Assembly: GCA_000695325.1 (NCBI GenBank) | Contig: AVPN01000107.1 | Coordinates: 55,471-94,327 of the forward strand | DNA from: Pleurobrachia bachei | Lineage: Eukaryota > Ctenophora > Tentaculata > Cydippida > Pleurobrachiidae | DNA length: 38,857 bases | Direction of reading: 5' to 3' | Part shown: piece by piece, positions 23,752 through 36,600 of the stretch | How positions within the stretch are numbered: the stretch's first letter is position 1 | Layout of the letters: the number at the start of each line of letters is the position of its first letter | The notes under the pieces: model-generated | Databases searched by the model: none | What the model saw: the letters and a program-made list of their open reading frames with translations, nothing else | Told to the model about the DNA's origin: nothing | Made by a program: the position numbers and the translations under genes

Positions 23752-24605
23752 AGCTATACCTGTATGTAGGGATGTATAAATCAGAGTTGTGGGAAAGGTC
23801 AATTTATTGATTCAGGAAAGGTTTTAGAGGTTGTATATACCACTTTGAGGGTTAAACACATAAATTAAACCACGTTGTTATTTGTAATTGTAAGAGAGAG
23901 AAACAGTGACACAACAAGTAGTAAAACATCACATCACAGTGTGATTGTGGGGTGGAGGACATGGTGTGACATATATTGGCAACATTTTGAGGGTACATTT
24001 ATAAAGGTGGTCGCTCCACAAAAACATTGCTCAAACTTGAGCTGCTCAAGCATAACTTGACCTGCTACCCAAGTTTGAGCAATGAGTTTTGGTCCAAATA
24101 TATATGATAGAACTTAACTATTCCTCTGAACTTCTAAATCTTCTACAAATTGTAATTTCATCTCGTGAACAGAAAATCATTTAAAACCTCTCAGAGTCCA
24201 TTGTAAAAATAATTTAGGGCACCAAAAGGGCTTGTGACGTGGAGTAGTGACGTAGAATAGTGGGCCAATTAGCATGGGTGAGGTTAAAATAGGGGTGTGG
24301 TGACAGAGAACAAAGATCCGATTACAGCAACTGCAAAATTACAAAACATCTTAGGGGGGATTCCCCTCCAGTCTTCTGACTCTCTCCATGTCATATCCTC
24401 AACTCTTAAAGAGGCTAGCATAATTTTAGTCTTTTTCCCTCCTTTTGTTTTCGAACCTTTGCAAAAAGACACAAAAAACATTGTGGGTAACAAAAAAGAG
24501 AGAAAAAACAGTTGTACTAAAAACAGTGATGTGTGCGGTAACCATGGTTACACGACTCGGTAACCATGGTTACACAACTCTGAATTGATGACGTCATCAC
24601 ACGTC
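23752..24605. other. Intergenic region between PAN2 and the transporter
   Basis: No gene seen. It contains a short hairpin element (24016-24092) and two adjacent GGTAACCATGGTTAC palindromes at about 24538-24572. It should hold the transporter promoter and the PAN2 3' end, but no individual motif is clear. Confidence 0.5.
24016..24092. mobile_element. Short hairpin element, ATTGCTCAAACTTG arms
   Basis: The left part CAAAAACATTGCTCAAACTTG and the right part CAAGTTTGAGCAATGAGTTTTG are near-perfect inverted repeats around a loop of about 35 bp. It is 77 bp long in total and resembles a minimal MITE. Confidence 0.65.
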
Positions 24606-27600
24606 TCACACGGGACCCCCTTCATGGAGAGATTTAAGAGTTTTTTCGAATTGTCCCGCCCGTTTTAGCTCCAGAAACTTTTCGTAAAGTTGCAGGGAGG
24701 CTTGGGCTGCGTGTTGGGGTCCGGGAATGAAGTCCGTGGTTAGGAGAGTTGGACAGAGGTATTGGAGGGAGTGGGTTGCACCTAGGGGGAGGATCTAGTG
24801 TGGTCAACACATTGAATGGAATTATAAAGGGTGGTCAAGTACCTACCAGCACTCTGATTCAAAATCCCATTTCATCTGGGCTCCCGGTAAATTGGGGTCT
24901 CACGCGAATGCAGTATCTGTTAATTATCCATTAGTTTAGAATCTATAACTAAACGTACCAAGGGGGCTCTTGAAAAGGTCGATAGTATCAATGCACTGTT
25001 GACTGGGTAGTTGGATATTAACGAATTTTAGCTGCTTGGCAATGTTGTGTCCCACCAGGATCACTCCCCTGTCTACCAGGCACTTGATTTGGAAATACAG
25101 GAGCTTGGTACTCTGGTGACCCTCCTGGTTGGGGTGTTAGCAAATTTAATAAACTTAATTAGATTTAAATCTAAATTAGATTTATATCTAAACTAATTTG
25201 TGCGAGAAACACTTCGAACACGATTCATCGGTGTGTATCGTGAAAAGGGCAAGATGTAAAAGCTAAATGATTGATCTCTAATAAAACAAACTAAAAACAC
25301 ACACTACATACCGTTCCAAATTGGGTTGGACAGATGCTATGACTGAAGGGCACGCCCTCATTAGTACCCTGACCTCGCACCATAACGACTCTAAGAAGGA
25401 ATGAGGGTCCCTGGTCCATACACAGCCCGATACCAACTAGCTCTCCCTTTGAGAGAGACTCGTTTGCAGTGAGAGGCATCATATTCATATCCATCTGAGA
25501 GGAGAGAGATGTTATCTAGGAGTCGAGCTGTTGGTTAGGTTTCAGGTTTTTGGAGTATGATATTACAAATATGGACTAAAGAGTAAGGGTGTACGCAAAC
25601 GTCCTTCCTCCAGAGCCGGGTAGGAAGGTACATCTAGAGAAAGCCGGGGGGAAGGTTCGTCTAGAGAAAAGCTAAACTAACTTCTCTCTCCTTACCTGTC
25701 CACATTTTTCTCTCCGATCTAAATCGGTCAATACTGAGTACAAGCATTATCTCTAACAATCAAGTACCTGTCTGACGTTAAAGTTGGTAAACAGCTCCAG
25801 GGGGCTGATCGTGGTAGTGGCTAGAAGGTCTTTGGGCAGTTTCACTTGTTTGTATACCACCACGCAGGCAGTCTTCCAGGATTGTCCGAAGTTAGTTGCC
25901 TCCTGCAAAACAGGGTGTTAAGTAACGTAGAGGTAGCACTGCAGGTTGGTATGTATGCCGACTGCTGGGCGTACTCCATGGGGCATGGTGTAGTAAAAAC
26001 AAACAAACAGTCATGGATTTAGGCACGCATGGATGGTAAAACAACTCGGAACTTACTAAATGAAATCTGATTCGAACAACAATTAGGTCTACCCAGTCCA
26101 TTATGAGATTCCAATCAAACAAAGGTTATTATGAGTCAATTATTAGCTAATTACGATCTAATGACCAACATAATTACCAACATAATTATCACCTAATTAC
26201 CAGCTAATTACCCTCTGATTATCACCTTATTATGAGTGCCAGTGGCGCTGCACCCATTGAACAGATACCACTCCGTGTCTTCAGAACCTCCACGAAGCTG
26301 GTGGTACTTTCGATCAACAAGTGAGTGAAGCATTAGCCCCTGGGAAGCTGGGGAGAGGGAAGATGTTAGCCCCTGGGAAGCTGGGGAGGGAAGATGTCAA
26401 GATACTTAGATTAACGTAAGAAGTTAAATGGTCACAACTCACAACGAAGTAATACAATTACGGGACCCAAAGTCTTAAATGACCGAAATATTGAATGACC
26501 TAATCCACTTCTTTATTTTAAAACTTACTCCCAGAGTCTATGTGGGCTATGACAGAGCACAGTTCATACTCAAATACGCCCATGTAGGGTTGGGACCCCT
26601 CCTTCTTGTCGTACAGTCCCCTACCAAACTTCAGCTCGCCCGGTTTTGGGCCAGATGTTATGTGAAACTGAGGATGGAGAGATGTCAAACCTTGCCTTAA
26701 TCGATCCTATTTCATCGCGTTAGAACATAGCAAGGTCAAACCGAAGAAGATTTCAAATAAAGATTTAAGGGCTGAATCGTTTAAAAAATCTTACGTTTAG
26801 TGGAAGCCACGCGTTGCTCTCATACCCGTGTACTAAAGGACAGTCAGGTACACTACACGATGCCCCTGCTGGACACCGCTTACTCAATTCTGTGTGGGTC
26901 TTACATTGCTGTTTTTTGGAGTATGATATTACAAATATGGACTAAAGAGTAAGGGTGTACGCAAACGTCCTTCCTCCAGAGCCGGGTAGGAAGGTACATC
27001 TAGAGAAAGCCGGGGGGAAGGTTCGTCTAGAGAAAAGCTAAACTAACTTCTCTCTCCTTACCTGTCCACATTTTTCTCTCCGATCTAAATCGGTCAATAC
27101 TGAGTACAAGCATTATCTCTAACAATCAAGTACCTGTCTGACGTTAAAGTTGGTAAACAGCTCCAGGGGGCTGATCGTGGTAGTGGCTAGAAGGTCTTTG
27201 GGCAGTTTCACTTGTTTGTATACCACCACGCAGGCAGTCTTCCAGGATTGTCCGAAGTTAGTTGCCTCCTGCAAAACAGGGTGTTAAGTAACGTAGAGGT
27301 AGCACTGCAGGTTGGTATGTATGCCGACTGCTGGGCGTACTCCATGGGGCATGGTGTAGTAAAAACAAACAAACAGTCATGGATTTAGGCACGCATGGAT
27401 GGTAAAACAACTCGGAACTTACTAAATGAAATCTGATTCGAACAACAATTAGGTCTACCCAGTCCATTATGAGATTCCAATCAAACAAAGGTTATTATGA
27501 GTCAATTATTAGCTAATTACGATCTAATTACCAACATAATTACCAACATAATTATCACCTAATTACCAGCTAATTACCCTCTGATTATCACCTTATTATG

Positions 27601-30600
27601 AGTGCCAGTGGCGCTGCACCCATTGAACAGATACCACTCCGTGTCTTCAGAACCTCCACGAAGCTGGTGGTACTTTCGATCAACAAGTGAGTGAAGCATT
27701 AGCCCCTGGGAAGCTGGGGAGAGGGAAGATGTTAGCCCCTGGGAAGCTGGGGAGGGAAGATGTCAAGATACTTAGATTAACGTAAGAAGTTAAATGGTCA
27801 CAACTCACAACGAAGTAATACAATTACGGGACCCAAAGTCTTAAATGACCGAAATATTGAATGACCTAATCCACTTCTTTATTTTAAAACTTACTCCCAG
27901 AGTCTATGTGGGCTATGACAGAGCACAGTTCATACTCAAATACGCCCATGTAGGGTTGGGACCCCTCCTTCTTGTCGTACAGTCCCCTACCAAACTTCAG
28001 CTCGCCCGGTTTTGGGCCAGATGTTATGTGAAACTGAGGATGGAGAGATGTCAAACCTTGCCTTAATCGATCCTATTTCATCGCGTTAGAACATAGCAAG
28101 GTCAAACCGAAGAAGATTTCAAATAAAGATTTAAGGGCTGAATCGTTTAAAAAATCTTACGTTTAGTGGAAGCCACGCGTTGCTCTCATACCCGTGTACT
28201 AAAGGACAGTCAGGTACACTACACGATGCCCCTGCTGGACACCGCTTACTCAATTCTGTGTGGGTCTTACATTGCTGTTGCCAGAACTCCGTGTTAGTGG
28301 GGTGGGAACCTATGTGGAAAACATACTGATTAGTGTGAACCTGTTATATCCTGTTACTAAGACAATACCATACATGGTCGTCCTAAGAGAAGTCAGCCTG
28401 CTAGACCCCCATTGTTACCCCTCATAATTATCACCCAATTACCCCTCATATAATTACCGCAACTAAGTTGCAGGATATACGGTAGTGATTCGAGGGTGCC
28501 ACTCTCTTTGCACGACGTGAACTGTCTACACCTGTTACACCACTGAGTTGAACCCTTCTCTGGCTGCATNNNNNNNNNNNNNNNNNNNNNNNNNNNNNNN
28601 NNCAGTCCATTATGAGATTCCAATCAAACAAAGGTTATTATGAGTCAATTATTAGCTAATTACGATCTAATTACCAACATAATTACCAACATAATTATCA
28701 CCTAATTGACAGCTAATTACCCTCTGATTATCACCTTATTATGAGTGCCAGTGGCGCTGCACCCATTGAACAGATACCACTCCGTGTCTTCAGAACCTCC
28801 ACGAAGCTGGTGGTACTTTCGATCAACAAGTGAGTGAAGCATTAGCCCCTGGGAAGCTGGGGAGAGGGAAGATGTTAGCCCCTGGGAAGCTGGGGAGGGA
28901 AGATGTCAAGATACTTAGATTAACGTAAGAAGTTAAATGGTCACAACTCACAACGAAGTAATACAATTACGGGACCCAAAGTCTTAAATGACCGAAATAT
29001 TGAATGACCTAATCCACTTCTTTATTTTAAAACTTACTCCCAGAGTCTATGTGGGCTATGACAGAGCACAGTTCATACTCAAATACGCCCATGTAGGGTT
29101 GGGACCCCTCCTTCTTGTCGTACAGTCCCCTACCAAACTTCAGCTCGCCCGGTTTTGGGCCAGATGTTATGTGAAACTGAGGATGGAGAGATGTCAAACC
29201 TTGCCTTAATCGATCCTATTTCATCGCGTTAGAACATAGCAAGGTCAAACCGAAGAAGATTTCAAATAAAGATTTAAGGGCTGAATCGTTTAAAAAATCT
29301 TACGTTTAGTGGAAGCCACGCGTTGCTCTCATACCCGTGTACTAAAGGACAGTCAGGTACACTACACGATGCCCCTGCTGGACACCGCTTACTCAATTCT
29401 GTGTGGGTCTTACATTGCTGTTGCCAGAACTCCGTGTTAGTGGGGTGGGAACCTATGTGGAAAACATACTGATTAGTGTGAACCTGTTATATCCTGTTAC
29501 TAAGACAATACCATACATGGTCGTCCTAAGAGAAGTCAGCCTGCTAGACCCCCATTGTTACCCCTCATAATTATCACCCAATTACCCCTCATATAATTAC
29601 CGCAACTAAGTTGCAGGATATACGGTAGTGATTCGAGGGTGCCACTCTCTTTGCACGACGTGAACTGTCTACACCTATTACACCACTGAGTTGAACCCTT
29701 CTCTGGCTGCATGACTTCTTTCAGCAGCTAAAAGAGATGATGTGTGGGATAAATAAATGTGAATTGAACAAAAATATAATTGATAGAGATTTGCATTTTG
29801 CACTCTAACACTGGGTGCAGCACGCGAGAGCTTTAAATCTGAGGTCTTGCAACATAATCACTTGAATCATAGAGAGCTAGAGATTTTGAAGAATAGCTAA
29901 ACTTGTTGTGCAAAATACCCCTATCTGAAAAATGAAAGTATAATACAGTCGGACCCCGATTTAACGGACAAAACCTTTCCCCCCGAGGGTGCCGTTAAAT
30001 CGGGGTCCGACTGCATCATATCGTACCTGTACAAAGGGTATTGGATCGGGCGATGTCCTGTACTCCAGATTATAGAACAGGTTTATACTAGATTTGTTAG
30101 TTAACACCTGAGTACAACTGGAACAAGTCGTCTTGTGGGCTACCTGCATGGAATAACCATGTTAGTAATCAAGAATTATAGATTACACCTGTGGGGATTA
30201 CGCCCGAGTCTCGGGTCCCGAGATAGCGAGTAAAATCATTAAGTTAGCGAATAAGTTACTGAAGGTGTACCTTGCTCCCAAATGCTGAACACACTGGACT
30301 GTTATGTTGTGGTGGCTGTATGGCAGCGAGGACCTCATTGTGCAGTTGACGGAGGAGGGTTGTTAGGAAACTCTGGGCCAACTGAAGGTAGTCTCTCTTT
30401 TCCAATCTCTTGTCATGTAGTTTCCAGTTCTGGTAGTTCGCCTCGTGTACCTTATCAAACGCCTTAAAAATTGTTAATTGGTTTTATGAAGGAGCAAAAG
30501 AATACTCCTTCATAAAACTAAATATTTATGAAATGAGAGCAAGTTTTCATTACCTGAATAAAGCTATCTGCCATCGTGACTTTATCATCAGTAACATCGA

Positions 30601-33600
30601 GAGTGTAAAATATCAGGCCAAGAGAGCACGCCATACACACGGTATTTTGACAAATGTGTGATTTTAGTGCCAGGGCTATCGGTTCAATGTAGTAAAGCAA
30701 CTGAAGGACAGTGGTGTTGAAATCTTGGTGAAATACCAAATCAATTGTCTCTCGAACTATGCAACAACAATCTATATATTCAAACATGTCCTAAATATTG
30801 ATCTTATACCTGTAATACGGGGCAGATGTACCCGTTTCCCTTGGTATTGCAAAGGACACTAAACTTAGTTCTGTTAATATTGTGAAGTTCATTTTCTGTC
30901 AGTTTAGTTAGGTCAACATCAACACATTGATACACCTGTAATTAACATGAACAACTAATTAATTATCGTGTAGTAGAGGACTGGCTAGATTGAACAATGT
31001 TTCTAGAAAGTGCTTGTCCCGTCTACAGTTCAGACCTCCAAGCGATTTCTTTGAAGATCTGATGATAAGAGATGAACTCATTCTATGCCCCTCCAGGAAC
31101 TGCTAATACTAAAACATACCCGGGGTATTTTACTGAACCCATTATCCTTTCCCCTGGGATCATCTATTCTGGGTTGGAGCGTCAGGTCGTATGGTATCGT
31201 GTTCTTGTACATGTTGTTAGGGTTAGGCGAGTACCCGCCCATGTACTTTACCTAGAGGAAAGCAAAAGTTCAATTATTCAGTTAATTAGCCAATTAGTAA
31301 ATTTACCATTTTCATGTTCCGCAATAGGTCAGCATCGATTGGTTTCACTCTCCTCCCACCGGGTCTGTTGAATTCCGAGGGCCAGTCACTTAGTAATGGT
31401 TCTGAGGTATGTGGTACTGGAACTGTAGACAACGGGAAACTGTAATCGTCAATCTGAGATTGAAACAGGAAATTATTAACCGAAACAGTTCATCTGGCAC
31501 ACATGAGTATAAAGAAATGTAACTTATTTTTTCTACAGTCTAATAGGTCACCTACATTGACTTTAGGGAAGTTGAGAATCTGTTCAGAAGGGAAGTAGGT
31601 GGGTTGGGAGTACTGATTAAAAGATGTTGTCTCATGGGATGCTAACAGATGCACCATACCCGCTGTATCACCTGAATAGAGAACGTGTTGGTGTCAGGAA
31701 CCGACCGAAACAAGTAAACAACCTATTAGAACTCGTTATTTAGGTCACGTGACTGGTTATCAGGGACCAGTATTTCCTGGTTCTGTCGGTTCCTGATTGG
31801 TATCACCTCTCACATATTTGTCATCATAGTAGAGAAGCTTGGGTACATATGACCAATGGTCATTGACCATATATGGTCATAAAACCACAATTCCCATACA
31901 AAATCACAATTCACATAAATTACGTAAAATGACGACACATTACCTATTGCGAGGGCTTTCGATGACGATGACAAATCGAAGTCGTAACAGGAGTAACCCC
32001 CTAAATCAACCTCAAAGTATTTGGTACTCTGGGGCATGGAGGAGGCAACTTCGACCTGCTGAAACTGCCCCGGCTGAGAGGCAATCAGGACCTACAAGGG
32101 GGAAATGAGTTGTTGGAATTCTAAGGCCTTAAGATTGAACAATAAGGGGAGAGAGAGAATTATAATAAACTTACCTGTTTAATAAAACGCCTCTATAATT
32201 GTGCCCATGCCAGATCACAAGATAGTAGAGTCAGGACAATCACCCTGCCAGACTCTACTAAGAGATCAGACACCTACCTGTGAGTGGTACATGGGCATGA
32301 ATCGTAACTGCAGTGGATCGATGGAGCAGTGTACTGCAGTTAGACTTCGCATCATTCTCAGATCGTACACTAACAGTGCACGTGTGACACTCAACTCGTT
32401 GCCACGGGATGCAAAACCACATGACACCTGGGAGGGAGAGAGAGTTTAACTAAACTGTGAAAAGAGAAACTAAACTTTTAGTTCGGCTAGATAATTGGGT
32501 AGAAACTGTCTTTTATCGCTCTCAAAATTATCTTACCAGCAGGTTATCGCAAATATCAAAATCTGAAATCGTCCCCGAGTGTGCTTGAATTGTATTTGTC
32601 CTCTTATAACTATTCTTATCATACAACAGTATATCTCCATCTGGACACCCAAGACACACCAAACTTTGTGTTTCTCTAATCAGGACACACTCCGAGCTTC
32701 CCAGATCTATTTCCGTCGATATGGCCTGTTTTCCGAGATCGTATTTAGTGACAATGTTCGTGTGCCCTCCGAGGTAGAGCTCTGTCCCCGTGGGGTCTTT
32801 AGACATGCAGCACATTCCGGTGAGGTTTGGTGAGGTGAAGGAGTGCTGGGGGACACCCTGAGGGGAGGAAGAGAGGTGAAGGAGTGCTGGGGGACACCCT
32901 GAGGGGAGGAAGAGAGGTGAAGGAGTGCTGGGGGACACCCTGAGGGGAGGAAGAGAGGTGAAGGAGTGCTGGGGGACACCCTGAGGGGAGGAAGAGAGGT
33001 GAAGGAGTGCTGGGGGACACCCTGAGGGGAGGAAGAGAGGTGAAGGAGTGCTGGGGGACACCCTGAGGGGAGGAAGAGAGGTGAAGGAGTGCTGGGGGAC
33101 ACCCTGAGGGGAGGAAGAGAGGTGAAGGAGTGCTGGGGGACACCCTGAGGGGAGGAAGAGAGGTGAAGGAGTGCTGGGGGACACCCTGAGGGGAGGAAGA
33201 GAGGTGAAGGAGTGCTGGGGGACACCCTGAGGGGAGGAAGAGAGGTGAAGGAGTGCTGGGGGACACCCTGAGGGGAGGAAGAGAGGTGAAGGAGTGCTGG
33301 GGGACACCCTGAGGGGAGGAAGAGAGGTGAAGGAGTGCTGGGGGACACCCTGAGGGGAGGAAGAGAGGTGAAGGAGTGCTGGGGGACACCCTGAGGGGAG
33401 GAAGAGAGGTGAAGGAGTGCTGGGGGACACCCTGAGGGGAGGAAGAGAGGTGAAGGAGTGCTGGGGGACACCCTGAGGGGAGGAAGAGAGGTGAAGGAGT
33501 GCTGGGGGACACCCTGAGGGGAGGAAGAGAGGTGAAGGAGTGCTGGGGGACACCCTGAGGGGAGGAAGAGAGGTGAAGGAGTGCTGGGGGACACCCTGAG

Positions 33601-36600
33601 GGGAGGAAGAGAGGTGAAGGAGTGCTGGGGGACACCCTGAGGGGAGGAAGAGAGGTGAAGGAGTGCTGGGGGACACCCTGAGGGGAGGAAGAGAGGTGAA
33701 GGAGTGCTGGGGGACACCCTGAGGGGAGGAAGAGAGGTGAAGGAGTGCTGGGGGACACCCTGAGGGGAGGAAGAGAGGTGAAGGAGTGCTGGGGGACACC
33801 CTGAGGGGAGGAAGAGAGGTGAAGGAGTGCTGGGGGACACCCTGAGGGGAGGAAGAGAGGTGAAGGAGTGCTGGGGGACACCCTGAGGGGAGGAAGAGAG
33901 GTGAAGAAAGTGCTTGTCCCGTCTACAGTTCAGACCTCCAAGCGATTTCTTTGAACATCTGATGATAAGAGATGAACTCATTCTATGCCCCTCCAGGAAC
34001 TATTACTAAAACATACCCGGGGTATTTTACTGAACCCATTATCCTTTCCCCTGGGATCATCTATTCTGGGTTGGAGCGTCAGGTCGTATGGTATCGTGTT
34101 CTTGTACATGTTGTTAGGGTTAGGCGAGTACCCGCCCATGTACTTTACCTAGAGGAAAGCAAAAGTTCAATTATTCAGTTAATTAGCCAATTAGTAAATT
34201 TACCATTTTCATGTTCCGCAATAGGTCAGCATCAATTGGTTTCACTCTCCTCCCACCGGGCCTGTTGAATTCAGAGGGCCAGTCACTTAGTAATGGTTCT
34301 GAGGTGTGTGGTACTGGAACTGTCGACAGTGGGAAACTGTAATCGTCAATCTGACATGTCAAAAAGTTTTTAAAAAGGGAATGATTAACAAAAACAATTG
34401 TTTATCTGGGACAATTTGAGTATTAAGAAATATAAACTCTTTTTTTCTACAGTTCGGTACATTATCAACACCTACATTGACTTTAGGGAAGTTGAGAATC
34501 TGTTCAGAGGGGAAGTATGTTGGTTGGGAGTACTGGTTAAAAGATGTCGTCTCGTGGGATGCTAACAGATGCACCATGCCAGCTGTATCACCTGAATAAG
34601 GAGAAAAATGTCACATGTTGGTGATTCTATCACTGCACCTCGCATATTCTGTAAGGGCAGATCGAGGAGATACGTTGGTATTAAACCTCTCTCACATATA
34701 AACATAGTAGAGAAGCATGGGTATGTATGACCATATATGGGCATAAAACCACAATTCCCATACAACATCACAATTCACATTTACGTAAAATGACGACATA
34801 TTACCTATTGCGAGGGCTTTCGATGACGATGACAAATCGAAGTCGTAACAGGAGTAACCCCCTAAATCAACCTCAAAGTATTTGGTACTCTGGGGCATGG
34901 AGGAGGCAACTTCGACCTGCTGAAACTGCCCCGGCTGAGAGGCAATCAGGACCTACACGAGGAAAATGGGTTGCTGGATCAATTCTACAGGTTCCTACAG
35001 ATTGTACAATTGAGGAGAGAGAATTATAATAAGTTTTCACCAACCTGACCGATCAACTTACCTGTTTTTTAAAACGCCTTTATAATTGTGCCCATGCCAG
35101 ATCACAAGATAGTAGAGTCAGGATAATCACCCTTTTCTCTACTAATAAGAGATCAGACACCTACCTGTGAGTGGTACATGGGCATGAATCGCAGCTGCAG
35201 TGGATCGATGGAGCAGTGTACTGCAGTTAGACTTCGCATCATTCTCAGATCGTACACTAACAGTGCACGTGTAACACTCAACTCGTTGCCACGGGATGCA
35301 AAACCACATGACACCTGAGAGGGAGGGGAAGTTTAACTAAACTGTGAAAAGAGAAACTAAACTTTTAGTTCGGCTAGATAATTGGGTAGAAACTGTCTTT
35401 TATCGCTCTCAAAATTATCTTACCAGCAGGTTATCGCAAATATCAAAATCTGAAATCGTCCCCGAGTGTGCTTGAATTGTATTTGTCCTCTTGTAACTAT
35501 TCTTATCATACAGCAGTATATCTCCATCCGGACACCCCAGACACACCAAACTTTGTGTTTCTCTAATCAGGACACACTCCGAGCTTCCCAGATCTATTTC
35601 CGTCGATATGGCCTGTTTTCCGAGATCGTATTTAGTGACAATGTTGGTGTGCCCTCCGAGGTAGAGCTCTGTCCCCGTGGGGTCTTTAGACATACAGCAC
35701 ATTCCGGTGAGGTTAGGTGAGGTGAAGGAGTGTTGGGGGACACCCTGAGGGGAGGAAGAGAGGTGAAGGAGTGCTGGGGGACACCCTGAGGGGAGGAAGA
35801 GAGGTGAAGGAGTGCTGGGGGACACCCTGAGGGGAGGAAGAGAGGTAAAGGAGTGCTGGGGGATACCCTGAGGGGAGGAAGAGAGGTGAAGGAGTGCTGG
35901 GGGACACCCTGAGGGGAGGAAGAGAGGTGAAGGAGTGCTGGGGGACACCCTGAGGGGAGGAAGAGAGGTGAAGGAGTGCTGGGGGACACCCTGAGGGGAG
36001 GAAGAGAGGTGAAGGAGTGCTGGGGGACACCCTGAGGGGAGGAAGAGAGGTGAAGGAGTGCTGGGGGACACCCTGAGGGGAGGAAGAGAGGTGAAGGAGT
36101 GCTGGGGGACACCCTGAGGGGAGGAAGAGAGGTGAAGGAGTGCTGGGGGACACCCTGAGGGGAGGAAGAGAGGTGAAGGAGTGCTGGGGGACACCCTGAG
36201 GGGAGGAAGAGAGGTGAAGGAGTGCTGGGGGACACCCTGAGGGGAGGAAGAGAGGTGAAGGAGTGCTGGGGGACACCCTGAGGGGAGGAAGAGAGGTGAA
36301 GGAGTGCTGGGGGACACCCTGAGGGGAGGAAGAGAGGTGAAGGAGTGCTGGGGGACACCCTGAGGGGAGGAAGAGAGGTGAAGGAGTGCTGGGGGACACC
36401 CTGAGGGGAGGAAGAGAGGTGAAGGAGTGCTGGGGGACACCCTGAGGGGAGGAAGAGAGGTGAAGGAGTGCTGGGGGACACCCTGAGGGGAGGAAGAGAG
36501 GTGAAGGAGTGCTGGGGGACACCCTGAGGGGAGGAAGAGAGGTGAAGGAGTGCTGGGGGACACCCTGAGGGGAGGAAGAGAGGTGAAGGAGTGCTGGGGG

